Assembly (NCBI GenBank): GCA_014650415.1
Contig: BMUX01000008.1
Coordinates: 250,784-314,783 of the forward strand
Length of the DNA stretch: 64,000 bases
Source: Streptomyces spiroverticillatus
GTDB lineage: Bacteria; Actinomycetota; Actinomycetes; Streptomycetales; Streptomycetaceae
Reading direction: 5' to 3'
The position numbers and the translations under genes are program-made. The notes below the pieces were generated by a model. It saw only the letters and a list, made by a program, of their open reading frames with translations. It was not told the origin of the DNA and did not search any database. Below, piece after piece: positions 14,955 to 23,007 of this stretch; position 1 is the stretch's first letter, and each line of letters opens with the position of its first letter.

Positions 14955-16442
14955 CTAATGATCAGCGGTGGGCCGCCGCAGTTGCACCTCGGCCCCGGTC
15001 TGCTTGAAGGACTCCGCCGACACCGGCACCAGCACCGCGTCGCGGTGGAAGTCCCGCAGGTTCGTCGAGCCGCAACTGATCATCGTGGAGGTGAGTTTGG
15101 CGCGGGTGCGCTCCACGTTGTCGTACAGACTGCCCGCGTACGGTACGAAACCGTCGACGCCCTCCTCGAAGACCATCCGGCCGCCCTGGCCGTAACGGGC
15201 CGCGTTCTGAGCGCGCTGCGAGCCCTCGCCCCAGTACTCCTTGTACCACTGGCCGTCGATCTGCACCTTCGGCGACGGGCTCTCGTCCAGCCGGGCGAAG
15301 TAGCGGCCCAGCATGATGAAGTCCGCGCCCATCGCGAGCGCCATGGCCATGTGCGAGTCGTTGAGAAGACCTCCGTCGCAGCACAGGGGGACGTGCACAC
15401 CGGTCTCCCGGGCGTACGCGTCGCGCGCCTCGACCACGTCGAGCAGTGCGGAGGCCTGGCCCCGGCCGATGCCCTTCTGTGCCCGCGTCGTGCAGATGGC
15501 GCCGCCGCCGATCCCGACCTTTACGAACGCGGCGCCCGCATCCGCCAGATAGCGGAAGGCGCGCCCGTCGACGACATTGCCCGCACCGACGGACACGGCG
15601 TCTCCGTACGTCTCCCGGACGAATTCGAGGGTCTTCGCCTGGTAGACGGAGTAGCCGTCGGAGGAGTCCAGGCACAGGACGTCCGCCCCGGCCTCCACCA
15701 GCGCGGGGACGCGGTCCTTGAAGTCGCGGGAGTTGATGCCCGCCCCCACCCGCAGCCGCTTCTCGCCGTCCACGGAGGCGCGGTGGTACGTCTTGTGCGC
15801 CTGGTAGTCCCGCTTCAGCACGAGCGAGGCGACCCGGTCGCCGTCCAGGACCGGGAGTACGTCCAGGTGGTGCTCCCAGATCAGCTCGTTCGCCTCGGAG
15901 AGGGAGGCCGTGACCGGGGCGGTGACCAGGCCCGCCCGCCCCCGCATCCGGCTGCCGGCGCTCTCGTGCGCCCCGTGGCGCTCCAGGTGGAAGTCGTCGA
16001 GGCTGATGATCCCGAGGAACGCGCCCTCCGTGTCCCCGCTCCGGGTGACCACGGCCACGCCCTGCTCGGTGGCGGAGAGCTGCCGGGCGACCTCGCCGAG
16101 GGGGGTGTCCGGACCGACGGTGACCTCTATGGTCCGGAAACCGGCCTTGTGCCGCTTCACCGCCCGTACGTCCGCGGCCTGTTCCTCGACCGGCTGGTTC
16201 TGGTGGATGAACGCCAGGCCGCCGACCTGGGCCAGCGCCACGGCCAGCTCGGGCGACGACACCGCCTGCATGATGGCGCTCACCAGGGGAGTGGCGATCC
16301 GTACCCCCGACTCCTCGCCGATCCGGTGACGTACCAGAGCCGTCCCCAGGTCCACTGTGTCCGGTGTGCAGTCTTCTGTGGTGAGGCCCGGAATGAGCAG
16401 GTATTCACTGAGGGTACGAGAGATCTCGGGGAGGATTTTCAA
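14955..16442 (-). CDS. IMP dehydrogenase, Tritrichomonas-like type, probably additional copy
   Basis: A 495-residue IMP dehydrogenase, which oxidises IMP to XMP with NAD+ in guanine nucleotide synthesis. The barrel carries GIGGGAICTTRAQKGIGRGQ (catalytic Cys in the loop, about residue 305), LCLDSSDGYS, VGAGNVVDGRAFRYLADAGA and the flap with an Arg-Tyr pair in AARYGQGG, followed by FEEGVDGFVPYAGSL. A CBS-pair subdomain interrupts the barrel at about residues 95-215. Many stretches match my memory of the Tritrichomonas foetus enzyme (503 residues) better than ordinary bacterial GuaB, which has GPGSICTTR and a different flap. The TTG start at 16442 is chosen for GGAG five bases upstream and a matching N-terminus. 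It follows two 2OG oxygenases on the same strand after 153 bases. Confidence 0.85.
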   Translation of the reverse strand: MKILPEISRTLSEYLLIPGLTTEDCTPDTVDLGTALVRHRIGEESGVRIATPLVSAIMQAVSSPELAVALAQVGGLAFIHQNQPVEEQAADVRAVKRHKAGFRTIEVTVGPDTPLGEVARQLSATEQGVAVVTRSGDTEGAFLGIISLDDFHLERHGAHESAGSRMRGRAGLVTAPVTASLSEANELIWEHHLDVLPVLDGDRVASLVLKRDYQAHKTYHRASVDGEKRLRVGAGINSRDFKDRVPALVEAGADVLCLDSSDGYSVYQAKTLEFVRETYGDAVSVGAGNVVDGRAFRYLADAGAAFVKVGIGGGAICTTRAQKGIGRGQASALLDVVEARDAYARETGVHVPLCCDGGLLNDSHMAMALAMGADFIMLGRYFARLDESPSPKVQIDGQWYKEYWGEGSQRAQNAARYGQGGRMVFEEGVDGFVPYAGSLYDNVERTRAKLTSTMISCGSTNLRDFHRDAVLVPVSAESFKQTGAEVQLRRPTADH

Positions 16443-16595
16443 GTGTTCTCCAGGGAGGAGCCCGCACCGATTGAGGGTGGATCGGCGGGGCTTGCGCGGG
16501 CGGACGTGAGCGTCGCCGGCCGGTCGGGTTGCGAGATGGTACCGCACGGGCCGAGCCCACCGGCTGCGCAGGGACGGGCAGTTGACCGATGCCGG

Positions 16596-17375
16596 TCAGG
16601 GGCGGGCGGGCGGCAACAGGTCGCTGTCGCTGACCGTGTAGGTCAGGTGGGGGTAGACGAAGTCGGACTCGGTGTTCTCGCGGCGGCGCAGGCGGTAGAA
16701 CTCGCGTCGCTGCGCTTCGTCGGCGGAGGTGAGGCGCACGCCCTGGGGGAGGTATGCGTGTCCGTCTCGGTACTGGACCAGGGTTTTGGACGTACGGAAG
16801 GTGAGGCCCAGCCATTGGTTCTCCGCCGCACGGCCCGACGTATCCAGGACGATTCTGTGCTTGAACCGTCGATTCGATGCGACGGAGAATGTGACGAATC
16901 CGTGGTGGGTGAGAGGGATTTCAGCTCTTTCGTCGTCGCCGGGTTCCTTCGATTCGACGATCAGCGTGCGCGGCGGGCCGGATTCGGGATTCTCGTAGCA
17001 GGAGAAGACGGCGACGAAGGAATCATCGGCCAGGTCGAGAGCCTGGTCGGAATGGCTGCCCATGGTGCGGTAGGTGTTTGTGTAGTTCTCGATGAGGGCG
17101 TTGTTGAAGCCGATCGGGATGTGGGCGTGCTCCTGGATTTGCTGGGCCAGTTGTTCGTGCACCGGCCGGAATTCCTGTGCGGGGTTGTCGTATTGAGTGG
17201 TCGTGCGTACGAGAGGAACGCCACTGCCTGCGTCGACCCGGGTGAGTACGCCGCCGCGCCGCCCCTTTCCCGCGTCTTCCAGCAGGGCCGACACGGAGAG
17301 TTCCGGGAAGAGGTTCCCCGGGAGCGGCAGAGCGTAGGAGCGGAATTGATCCGCGATCCTAGATTCGGGGGGCAA
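16596..17375 (-). CDS. 2OG-Fe(II) oxygenase-like protein (second of tandem pair)
   Basis: A 259-residue protein with the iron-binding facial triad of 2-oxoglutarate dioxygenases. GSHSDQALDL (about residues 110-119) supplies H-x-D and FKHRIVLDTSGR (about 172-183) supplies the distal His plus an Arg about nine residues later, where 2-oxoglutarate usually binds. Between them are AVFSCYENP and VTFSVASNRR, AlkB-like strands. The substrate is unknown. The TTG start at 17375 has GGGAG six bases upstream and lies inside the end of the preceding gene (17-base overlap), so translation is coupled. Shared blocks (S-x-x-NR-x-[YF]-x-H-x-I and LG-x3-R-x-S) show it is a paralogue of its neighbour. IMP dehydrogenase lies downstream. 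Confidence 0.72.
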   Translation of the reverse strand: MPPESRIADQFRSYALPLPGNLFPELSVSALLEDAGKGRRGGVLTRVDAGSGVPLVRTTTQYDNPAQEFRPVHEQLAQQIQEHAHIPIGFNNALIENYTNTYRTMGSHSDQALDLADDSFVAVFSCYENPESGPPRTLIVESKEPGDDERAEIPLTHHGFVTFSVASNRRFKHRIVLDTSGRAAENQWLGLTFRTSKTLVQYRDGHAYLPQGVRLTSADEAQRREFYRLRRRENTESDFVYPHLTYTVSDSDLLPPARP

Positions 17376-18606
17376 GGTAGTCTCCCGTGTTCATGCTGAA
17401 GAGGAATCTGTCGCCGTAGTCGATGAAAGACGTGGTCCTGTTCTCTTCGGCGTACAGGCGGCGCAGTTCGTCCATTCCCTCGGTGGTGGGCGGTCCCAGC
17501 TTCACCAGATCGTCGGCAGTTTTCAGGAACGTCTCGCCGTCCTTGTGCACGGCCTCGGTGTCCGAGCAGCGCACCACGTAGCCCAGACGGGTGGGCAGCA
17601 GACCGGCGTCCAGTCCCGAGGGCCGGATCTCGTGCGTGTAGAGGCGGTTGGTGGACAGCGGCATGAAGAAGACGGACCCGGGGTGCAGGGTCACGGTGAA
17701 CTGCTGGGGGAGCGTGGCCTCGTCGCGTTCCCCGGCCGGGTCCTTCAGGCGGAAGACGAGCCGGGTCAGCCCGCTCGCCTTCTTCACCCCGTGGTCGAAG
17801 GGGTCGTCGGCCATGGGGTGCAGCTTTTCGAGCCCCTGGTAGAAGGTGCAGAAGGCCATGATGCCGTTGGCGGGCATGTCCTTGGTCTTGTCGGCGTGGG
17901 CCGAGATCTTCGCCTTGGACTGCTTGCGGCCTTCCGCGGCAACGGTGTTGTGGTAGATCTGCGCCAGGACGTGATTGAGCGGGGCGTGGTTGCGGAAGAC
18001 GACGGCGGCCTCGCGGTTGAGGGCCTCGACGATGCTCGTGTCGGTCGGGCGGAAGGTCTCCGTCGGTCCCGCGAGGTTGGTGGAGCACCGGAGCAGGCGG
18101 AAGTGCAGCGCGTCGCCCTCGCGGGTGACGGGGGTCAGATAGATGCCGCTGCGGTGGGCCGTTCCGGGCTTGGTGGACTCCGTCAGCGGCTGGAACGCGT
18201 GTTCCGCGCCGATCCGCCCGAAGTGGTCGTCGCCGGGCGCGAAGAAGCGGGGGTAGTAGACACCGGCGCCGTGCACACGGGCGGGAACCCGGCCGAGGTC
18301 CACGACGGGCCAGGGGCTCCCGGGGGCCTCGCCGTCCTCCCCGTCCTTGCGAGACAACTCCCGTACGACGAACACCCTTTCCGCCGCGCCGAGTTGGGAA
18401 GCCTCCAGCCCGGAGACGTCACCGCACAGGTAGACGGTCTTCCCCGCGAGGTCCGGGGTGCCCAGGGCCCCCGGCGCGAGATCCTCCGGCGCCACGACGG
18501 AACCGAAGAAGTCCCGGACCGATGGGTGGCCGTGAAGCGTCGGGGGCGCGACCAGGATGTTGCTCGCATCCTCGACGTACGCCTCCCGCGACCCTGCTGT
18601 GTTCAT
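17359..18606 (-). CDS. 2OG-Fe(II) oxygenase-like protein (first of tandem pair)
   Basis: A 415-residue protein. The C-terminal half is a 2OG-Fe(II) dioxygenase domain with KISAHADKTKDMPANG (H-x-D, about residue 235) and STNRLYTHEIRPSG (distal His, about 322), followed by LGYVVRCSD with a candidate 2-oxoglutarate-binding Arg. The N-terminal 170 residues contain YYPRFFAPGDDHFGRIGAEHAF and other conserved-looking stretches I cannot assign. The ATG at 18606 has only a weak AGGTG upstream. It is the first gene of a leftward set with its paralogue and the IMP dehydrogenase. Hydroxylation or desaturation of a small molecule is the likely chemistry; no hint of the substrate is visible. Confidence 0.7.
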   Translation of the reverse strand: MNTAGSREAYVEDASNILVAPPTLHGHPSVRDFFGSVVAPEDLAPGALGTPDLAGKTVYLCGDVSGLEASQLGAAERVFVVRELSRKDGEDGEAPGSPWPVVDLGRVPARVHGAGVYYPRFFAPGDDHFGRIGAEHAFQPLTESTKPGTAHRSGIYLTPVTREGDALHFRLLRCSTNLAGPTETFRPTDTSIVEALNREAAVVFRNHAPLNHVLAQIYHNTVAAEGRKQSKAKISAHADKTKDMPANGIMAFCTFYQGLEKLHPMADDPFDHGVKKASGLTRLVFRLKDPAGERDEATLPQQFTVTLHPGSVFFMPLSTNRLYTHEIRPSGLDAGLLPTRLGYVVRCSDTEAVHKDGETFLKTADDLVKLGPPTTEGMDELRRLYAEENRTTSFIDYGDRFLFSMNTGDYLAPRI

Positions 18607-18793
18607 CGTGCGGCACCTGCCGTTCCCCGTGGACAAGGCAATGGTCCGCACCCCTTCGCCATGCGTGGCGAGACGCACGGAAGGAGCCGGACCGTTGGAC
18701 CTCGATGGTCTCACGGGGGTCCGACGGCGGGCAATGAATTCCTGCGGCACCCCGGCCCGCCGTCGACCCCCGTGCCCGGGGTGGCTTCCGCCG

Positions 18794-19339
18794 TCAGGCG
18801 AGGTTGCCGAGGATGCGGTTGGCGGGGGAGTCCGGGTCGTCGGTGGTGAAGAAGTCCAGCCAGCGCGTGGCGTATTCCTCGCGGGTGATGGTGCCGTCGC
18901 CGTCGAGGTCGAAGACGCTCGCGGCCTCCGTCGCGTCGTCCTGGCTCAGGCCGCCCCGGGTGAACATCGCGACCAGCACGGAGGCCGGGATCTCGTGGTC
19001 GTCGTCGGAGTCCAGGGCGCTGAAGACCGCGTCCACGGCCTTGCGGACCGTGCCCTGGAGGGCCGGGTCGTCGAGGGCGCGCCCGCCCATGGTGGCCCGG
19101 AACTCCTCGCGGGTGATGACGCCGTCGCCGTTCACGTCGGCGTGCGCGAGGAGGGACTGCCACCAGGCGTCGTACTCCGCCGCCAGGGCGGCCGCCTTCG
19201 GGGAGTCGGCCGGAACGTTACTGCCGGCCAGGATCCGGTCGACCATGAGCGTGACGTCCTCGTGGTCGAGGTGGCCGTTGCCGTCGGTGTCGTACAGGGC
19301 GAACAGGCGGTCGCACTTGTCCTGGATGACGTCTGGCAT
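18794..19339 (-). CDS. EF-hand calcium-binding protein (calerythrin-like)
   Basis: A 181-residue acidic soluble protein with four EF-hand loops: DTDGNGHLDHED (about residues 16-27), DVNGDGVITREE (about 67-78), a degenerate DSDDDHEIPASV (about 110-121) and DLDGDGTITREE (about 145-156). Loops 1, 2 and 4 have the Asp/Asn/Gly/Glu pattern needed for calcium; loop 3 lacks the usual Gly at position 6 and the Glu at position 12. This is the arrangement of actinobacterial calerythrin-type proteins, which buffer or sense cytosolic calcium. AAAGGA precedes the ATG at 19339. No functional link to its neighbours is evident. Confidence 0.88.
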   Translation of the reverse strand: MPDVIQDKCDRLFALYDTDGNGHLDHEDVTLMVDRILAGSNVPADSPKAAALAAEYDAWWQSLLAHADVNGDGVITREEFRATMGGRALDDPALQGTVRKAVDAVFSALDSDDDHEIPASVLVAMFTRGGLSQDDATEAASVFDLDGDGTITREEYATRWLDFFTTDDPDSPANRILGNLA

Positions 19340-19658
19340 GGGGTGGTCCTTTGCGGATGGGCCCGGCCGCGGAGTGACGGCGGGCGGGGCGGAGTTGTCC
19401 TGGCGGACGGGGAGAACCATGACAGAGCGCAGCCGTGCGACCGGGCCGCGATGTCACCCATGTGGCCCATTGACGTGCGAGGGGTCATTCGATCGTGTGA
19501 GGTGTTCGCCTCGAACCCGGCCTCCCCTGTCGCCAGTTCAGGTTTTGCGTCATACGTCTGTCCGATATCAGATGAGGCGCAACCGTTCGGTGGAGCGCTC
19601 GTTGTGATCGTCGACGCGCGGGGAGCGCGCGCCTTGAAGCTCGCGAGGAGTGCGTGAC
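19340..19658. other. Divergent intergenic region, EF-hand and GNAT-E1 operons
   Basis: A 319-base region between divergent genes with no supported coding sequence. It is less GC-rich than the flanks, and TTGACG followed by AT-richer sequence occurs near 19470. I could not find a convincing -10 at the right distance, so no promoter is called. The last 15 bases hold the GAGGAG ribosome site of the GNAT-E1 gene. Confidence 0.5.
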
Positions 19659-21596
19659 ATGAACGTTTTTTCCGCGCCCGACGGCGCACCATGGCACGTC
19701 TCGGCCTTCCGGCTCGACGCCGGGGGGCAGGAGCAGGCGGAGGCCGTCCGGCGGATCAGGGAGCTGCGGGCCCGGATCCTCTTCGACCACGGCCGCAGGC
19801 CCGACTTCCGTACGACGGACGGCGGGTACGCCGACGACCAGGACCTGGACTTCGGCGCCTGGCACTTCGTCGGCAGGCGGGAGCCGGACGGCCCGCCGCT
19901 CGGCTACGTGCGGCTGTCTACGCCCGAGACGGGCGAGCTGTTCCAGACCCGCGCCTACCTGGGGTCACAGGTGTACGAGGAGTTGCTCCGGGAGTGCGGA
20001 TTCGGCACTGCTGAAACGTTCGAGCACAGTCGGCTGGTGGTCGAACACCAGGCCCGCAAGCTGGGCCTGGGGGTGTACCTGAACGCCTTCGCCATGGCTG
20101 CCGCCCGCTGCCTGGGAGCCAAGGCCATGATCGGGACCTCGGGCACGGCGGACGGGCAGGACCGGTTCCACGAGCGGTTCGGCTTCCACGCGATTCCCGG
20201 GACGAGGCGCTACGTCGAGCGGTACACCGAGGACGTCGTGATCATGCTGTACCGGTCCGCGCTCCCGGCGGGCGAACACGCCGGGCTCGTCGAGCAGTTG
20301 GAGGACCTCTTCCCGGCCGCCACCGTCCCGGCGCGGGAGGCGGGGCTCGGCGGCGAGTTCGGTCGGGCCTCGGACGTATGCGGTCAGGCCCCGGACGTAG
20401 CCGATCGGGCCTCGGACGTACGCGAAATCCGTGCGTGCGGGGAGCGGCTGGCCGCTGCGAGCGCGCGCGCCGACGACGGCGCCGAGCCCTGCTGGCGGCC
20501 CGTGCACTTCGAGCTCGGGCGTGCCGAGGACCGGGCGCGACTGCGGGAGCTGCTCGACTCGGGTGCGGTCCGCGAGGTGCGGGACACGATCGAGGACCAG
20601 CTTGCGGAACTGGTCACCAGCCGCGAACCCCGACTGCGCTCCTCGCCCGAGGCGGTGGAGCGGGCCGTGGCCGAGCAGTTGGGCGGGGCGGGCAGGCAGG
20701 AGTACGGCACCTGGGTCTGGTACCCGTGGTCGGGGAGGCTGGTGCATCTGCTGCCCCGCGAGGAGTTCCGGCTCGTGCGCACCGACCGCAACCGGGGGCG
20801 GATCGACCGCGCACAGCAACGGCGGCTGCTGGGGTGCCGGGTGGGCGTCATCGGGCTGTCCGTGGGCAGCAGTGCCGCGCTGACCTTCGCCATGGAGGGG
20901 ATCGGCGGATCGTTTCGGCTGGCCGACTTCGACACCCTCAGCGTCTCGAACCTCAACCGGCTGCGGGCGGGCGTGCACCACCTGGGCCTGAACAAGTGCG
21001 TGCTGGCGGCCCGGCAGATGCTGGAGCTCGACCCCTGGCTCGACATCGAGATCCACCCCGGCGGACTCACCGACGAGACCATGGAGGAGTTCTTCAGCGG
21101 CGGCACCGGCCCCCTGGACCTCCTCGTCGAGGAGTGCGACACCCCGTACGTGAAGGTCGCCGCCCGCGAACACGCCCGCGTGCTCGGCATCCCCGTCGTC
21201 ATGGACGCGAACGACCGGGGCCTGCTGGACGTCGAACGGTTCGACCTCGAACCCCAACGACCGCTCCTGCACGGCCTGTTGGGCGACACCACCTCCCGCG
21301 ACCTGACCGACCTCACCCCGCAGCAGGCCGTCGACGTCATCCTCACGATGGTCGACCGCGAACGCCTCAGCCCCGAACTCACCGCCGCCGTCGGGCAGAT
21401 CGGCACCACCCTCAGCAGCTGGCCCCAGCTCGCCTCGGGCGTCGCACTCGGCGGCGCGCTCACCGCCGAGGCCGCCCGGCGCATCCTGCTGGGCCTGCCC
21501 CGCCCCTCGGGGCGCTTCTACACCGACCTGGAAGTCCTCACCTCGGGCGACCGGAGCACCGTCGCCCCTTCCCTCTCAGTACAGGAGATCTCATGA
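19659..21596 (+). CDS. GNAT-like plus ThiF/E1-like fusion (Rv1355c family)
   Basis: A 645-residue fusion. Residues 1-200 look like a GNAT acyltransferase related to acyl-homoserine-lactone/N-acyl amino acid synthases (ARILFDHGRRPDF, LGYVRLSTPETGE, FEHSRLVVEHQARKLGLGVYL, HERFGFHAIPGTRRYVE). A linker with three 7-residue repeats follows (about 235-255). Residues 278-390 carry the Rv1355c-type block (TIEDQLAELV, YGTWVWYPWSGRLVHLLP, TDRNRGRI). Residues 395-645 are an E1/ThiF adenylation domain (VGVIGLSVGSSAALTFAME, LADFDTLSVSNLNRLRAG, VEECDTPYVKVAAREHA). The ATG at 19659 has GAGGAG eight bases upstream. Its stop overlaps the carrier-protein start. The chemistry is unknown; acyl transfer from the encoded carrier protein plus ATP activation of a carboxylate is a reasonable inference. 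Confidence 0.75.
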   Translation: MNVFSAPDGAPWHVSAFRLDAGGQEQAEAVRRIRELRARILFDHGRRPDFRTTDGGYADDQDLDFGAWHFVGRREPDGPPLGYVRLSTPETGELFQTRAYLGSQVYEELLRECGFGTAETFEHSRLVVEHQARKLGLGVYLNAFAMAAARCLGAKAMIGTSGTADGQDRFHERFGFHAIPGTRRYVERYTEDVVIMLYRSALPAGEHAGLVEQLEDLFPAATVPAREAGLGGEFGRASDVCGQAPDVADRASDVREIRACGERLAAASARADDGAEPCWRPVHFELGRAEDRARLRELLDSGAVREVRDTIEDQLAELVTSREPRLRSSPEAVERAVAEQLGGAGRQEYGTWVWYPWSGRLVHLLPREEFRLVRTDRNRGRIDRAQQRRLLGCRVGVIGLSVGSSAALTFAMEGIGGSFRLADFDTLSVSNLNRLRAGVHHLGLNKCVLAARQMLELDPWLDIEIHPGGLTDETMEEFFSGGTGPLDLLVEECDTPYVKVAAREHARVLGIPVVMDANDRGLLDVERFDLEPQRPLLHGLLGDTTSRDLTDLTPQQAVDVILTMVDRERLSPELTAAVGQIGTTLSSWPQLASGVALGGALTAEAARRILLGLPRPSGRFYTDLEVLTSGDRSTVAPSLSVQEIS

Positions 21597-21856
21597 CCCT
21601 TCCCGCTGACACCCTGCACCGCGTGACGGCCATCGTCGCCGCCGTCGCCCAGCTGCCGGTGGAGGAGATCACCCCCGACAGCCGGCTCGTCGAGGACCTC
21701 GACCTGGACTCGCTGCAAGTCGTCGAGATCGCGGTACGGGCCGAGGAGGAACTCGGTGCGCCCGTCGACGACGCCCTGCTGGCCGAGCCGGAGACCACCG
21801 TCGCCCGATGCGCCCGCGTGGTGCACGAGGCATCGGCCGAGCAGGCCCGCACATGA
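21593..21856 (+). CDS. Acyl carrier protein
   Basis: An 87-residue acidic carrier protein. The phosphopantetheine site is DLDLDSLQVVEIAVRAEEEL, with the attachment Ser in DSL at about residue 42, preceded by the usual ITPDSRLVEDL helix. Length and charge fit a free-standing type II ACP. ACAGGAGATCTC places a good ribosome site before the ATG, and both ends overlap their neighbours by four bases (ATGA), binding it tightly to the GNAT-E1 fusion and the KAS III. It probably carries the acyl chain made by that synthase rather than serving primary fatty-acid synthesis. Confidence 0.9.
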   Translation: MTLPADTLHRVTAIVAAVAQLPVEEITPDSRLVEDLDLDSLQVVEIAVRAEEELGAPVDDALLAEPETTVARCARVVHEASAEQART

Positions 21857-22866
21857 GCGCCCCGCACATGACCGCCCCGCACACCGCGTGGGGAATCCTC
21901 GGGCTCGGTGTGCACGTGCCCGAGCGCCGGGTCAGCAACGCCGACATCGCCGAACAGTACGGAGTGGAGCCCGCCTGGATCGAGCGCATGACCGGCATCA
22001 CCCACCGCCACTACGCGGACCCGGCCGAGGCCACCTCCGACCTCGCGCTGGCGGCCGCCGCCGACGCCCTGGCCGACGCGGGGCTCGCCGCCGGGGACAT
22101 CGACGTCGTCCTCCTGGCGACCAGCACCCCCGACCAGCTCGCCGTCGCCACCGCCTGCCGGGTGCAGCACCGCCTCGGTGCGCACCGGGCCTGGGCGACC
22201 GACATCGGTGGCGCCTGCGCGGGGTTCCTCAACGCCCTGAAGCTGGCCCGCGACGTCCTGACGGCCTCGTATCCGCAGGGGCGTGCGCTGGTCATCGGGG
22301 CCGAGACGTTCTCGAAGTTCCAGAACCCCCGGGACCGGTCGACCGGTGTGCTCTTCGCCGACGGCGCCGGGGCGGTCGTCGTGGGGCCCGCCGGGGAGGG
22401 CGAGGGCCTGTTGTGCAGCGTGCAGGGGAGCGACGGCGCGCTCGCGGACATCGTCGGCATCCGCGCGGGCGGCAGCGCGCGGCCCGCCGACGCGCGCAGT
22501 CTCGCCGAGGGCGGCCACTACCTCCACATGAACGGGAAAGCGGTCGCCGCCTACTTCCACGACGTCTTCCCGCGCATCGTCCAGGACCTGACCCGCACCT
22601 GCGGCCTCCCCCTGGACCGGATCGACCTGGTCGTCCCCCACCAGGCCAACCCCCGCATGCTCCGTACCCTGGGCACCGAACTCGGCATCTCCCCGGAGCA
22701 GCTCGTCATCACCGCCGACACCTACGGCAACACGGGCGCGGCGTCGATCCCGATGGCCCTGCACACGGCCCGCGCCGACGGACGCCTCGCCCCGCGCACG
22801 ACCGTCCTGCACGCGGCGGTCGGCGCGGGGATGAGCTGGGCGGGGGTGGTGCAGCGCTGGCTGTGA
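21853..22866 (+). CDS. 3-Oxoacyl-ACP synthase III (KAS III, FabH-like)
   Basis: A 337-residue thiolase-fold condensing enzyme. The catalytic triad is complete: Cys122 in DIGGACAGFLNAL, His263 in VVPHQANPRML and Asn293 in TYGNTGAASIP. The N-terminal GLGVHVPERRVSNADIAEQYG and ATSTPDQLAVATACRVQHRLG are FabH-like. It would condense an acyl-CoA or acyl-ACP starter with malonyl-ACP, giving the acyl donor for the upstream GNAT-E1 protein, though priming or acyl transfer is also possible in this family. The start overlaps the ACP stop (ATGA). A cluster of 22-bp repeats follows the gene. Confidence 0.88.
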   Translation: MSAPHMTAPHTAWGILGLGVHVPERRVSNADIAEQYGVEPAWIERMTGITHRHYADPAEATSDLALAAAADALADAGLAAGDIDVVLLATSTPDQLAVATACRVQHRLGAHRAWATDIGGACAGFLNALKLARDVLTASYPQGRALVIGAETFSKFQNPRDRSTGVLFADGAGAVVVGPAGEGEGLLCSVQGSDGALADIVGIRAGGSARPADARSLAEGGHYLHMNGKAVAAYFHDVFPRIVQDLTRTCGLPLDRIDLVVPHQANPRMLRTLGTELGISPEQLVITADTYGNTGAASIPMALHTARADGRLAPRTTVLHAAVGAGMSWAGVVQRWL

Positions 22867-22870
22867 CGGA

Positions 22871-22936
22871 GGGCCGTCCACCCCCGGAGAGAGGGCCGTC
22901 CACCCCCGGAAAGCGGGCCGTCCACCCCCGGCTCCT
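22871..22936. repeat. Three tandem 22-bp repeats after KAS III gene
   Basis: The core GGGCCGTCCACCCCCGG occurs at 22871, 22893 and 22915 with a strict 22-bp period. A further TCCACCCCCGG follows near 22948. The block lies in the 141-base gap between the KAS III stop and the CcdC-like gene. No stem-loop or open frame explains it. Confidence 0.8.
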
Positions 22937-23007
22937 CCCGGATCTCCACCCCCGGTTCCACCCGTGGGTCCAGGTGCCGGAGGCCGTTTCTCAGCAGTCT
23001 TGAGGGC

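Noticed and set aside
14817..17399. Very long rightward open frame (about 860 codons) opposite the IMP dehydrogenase and oxygenase genes
   Set aside because: Its translation is low-complexity Arg/Gly/Val-rich with no motif, while the opposite strand encodes recognisable proteins with correct catalytic residues. It is a reflection of GC-biased codons.
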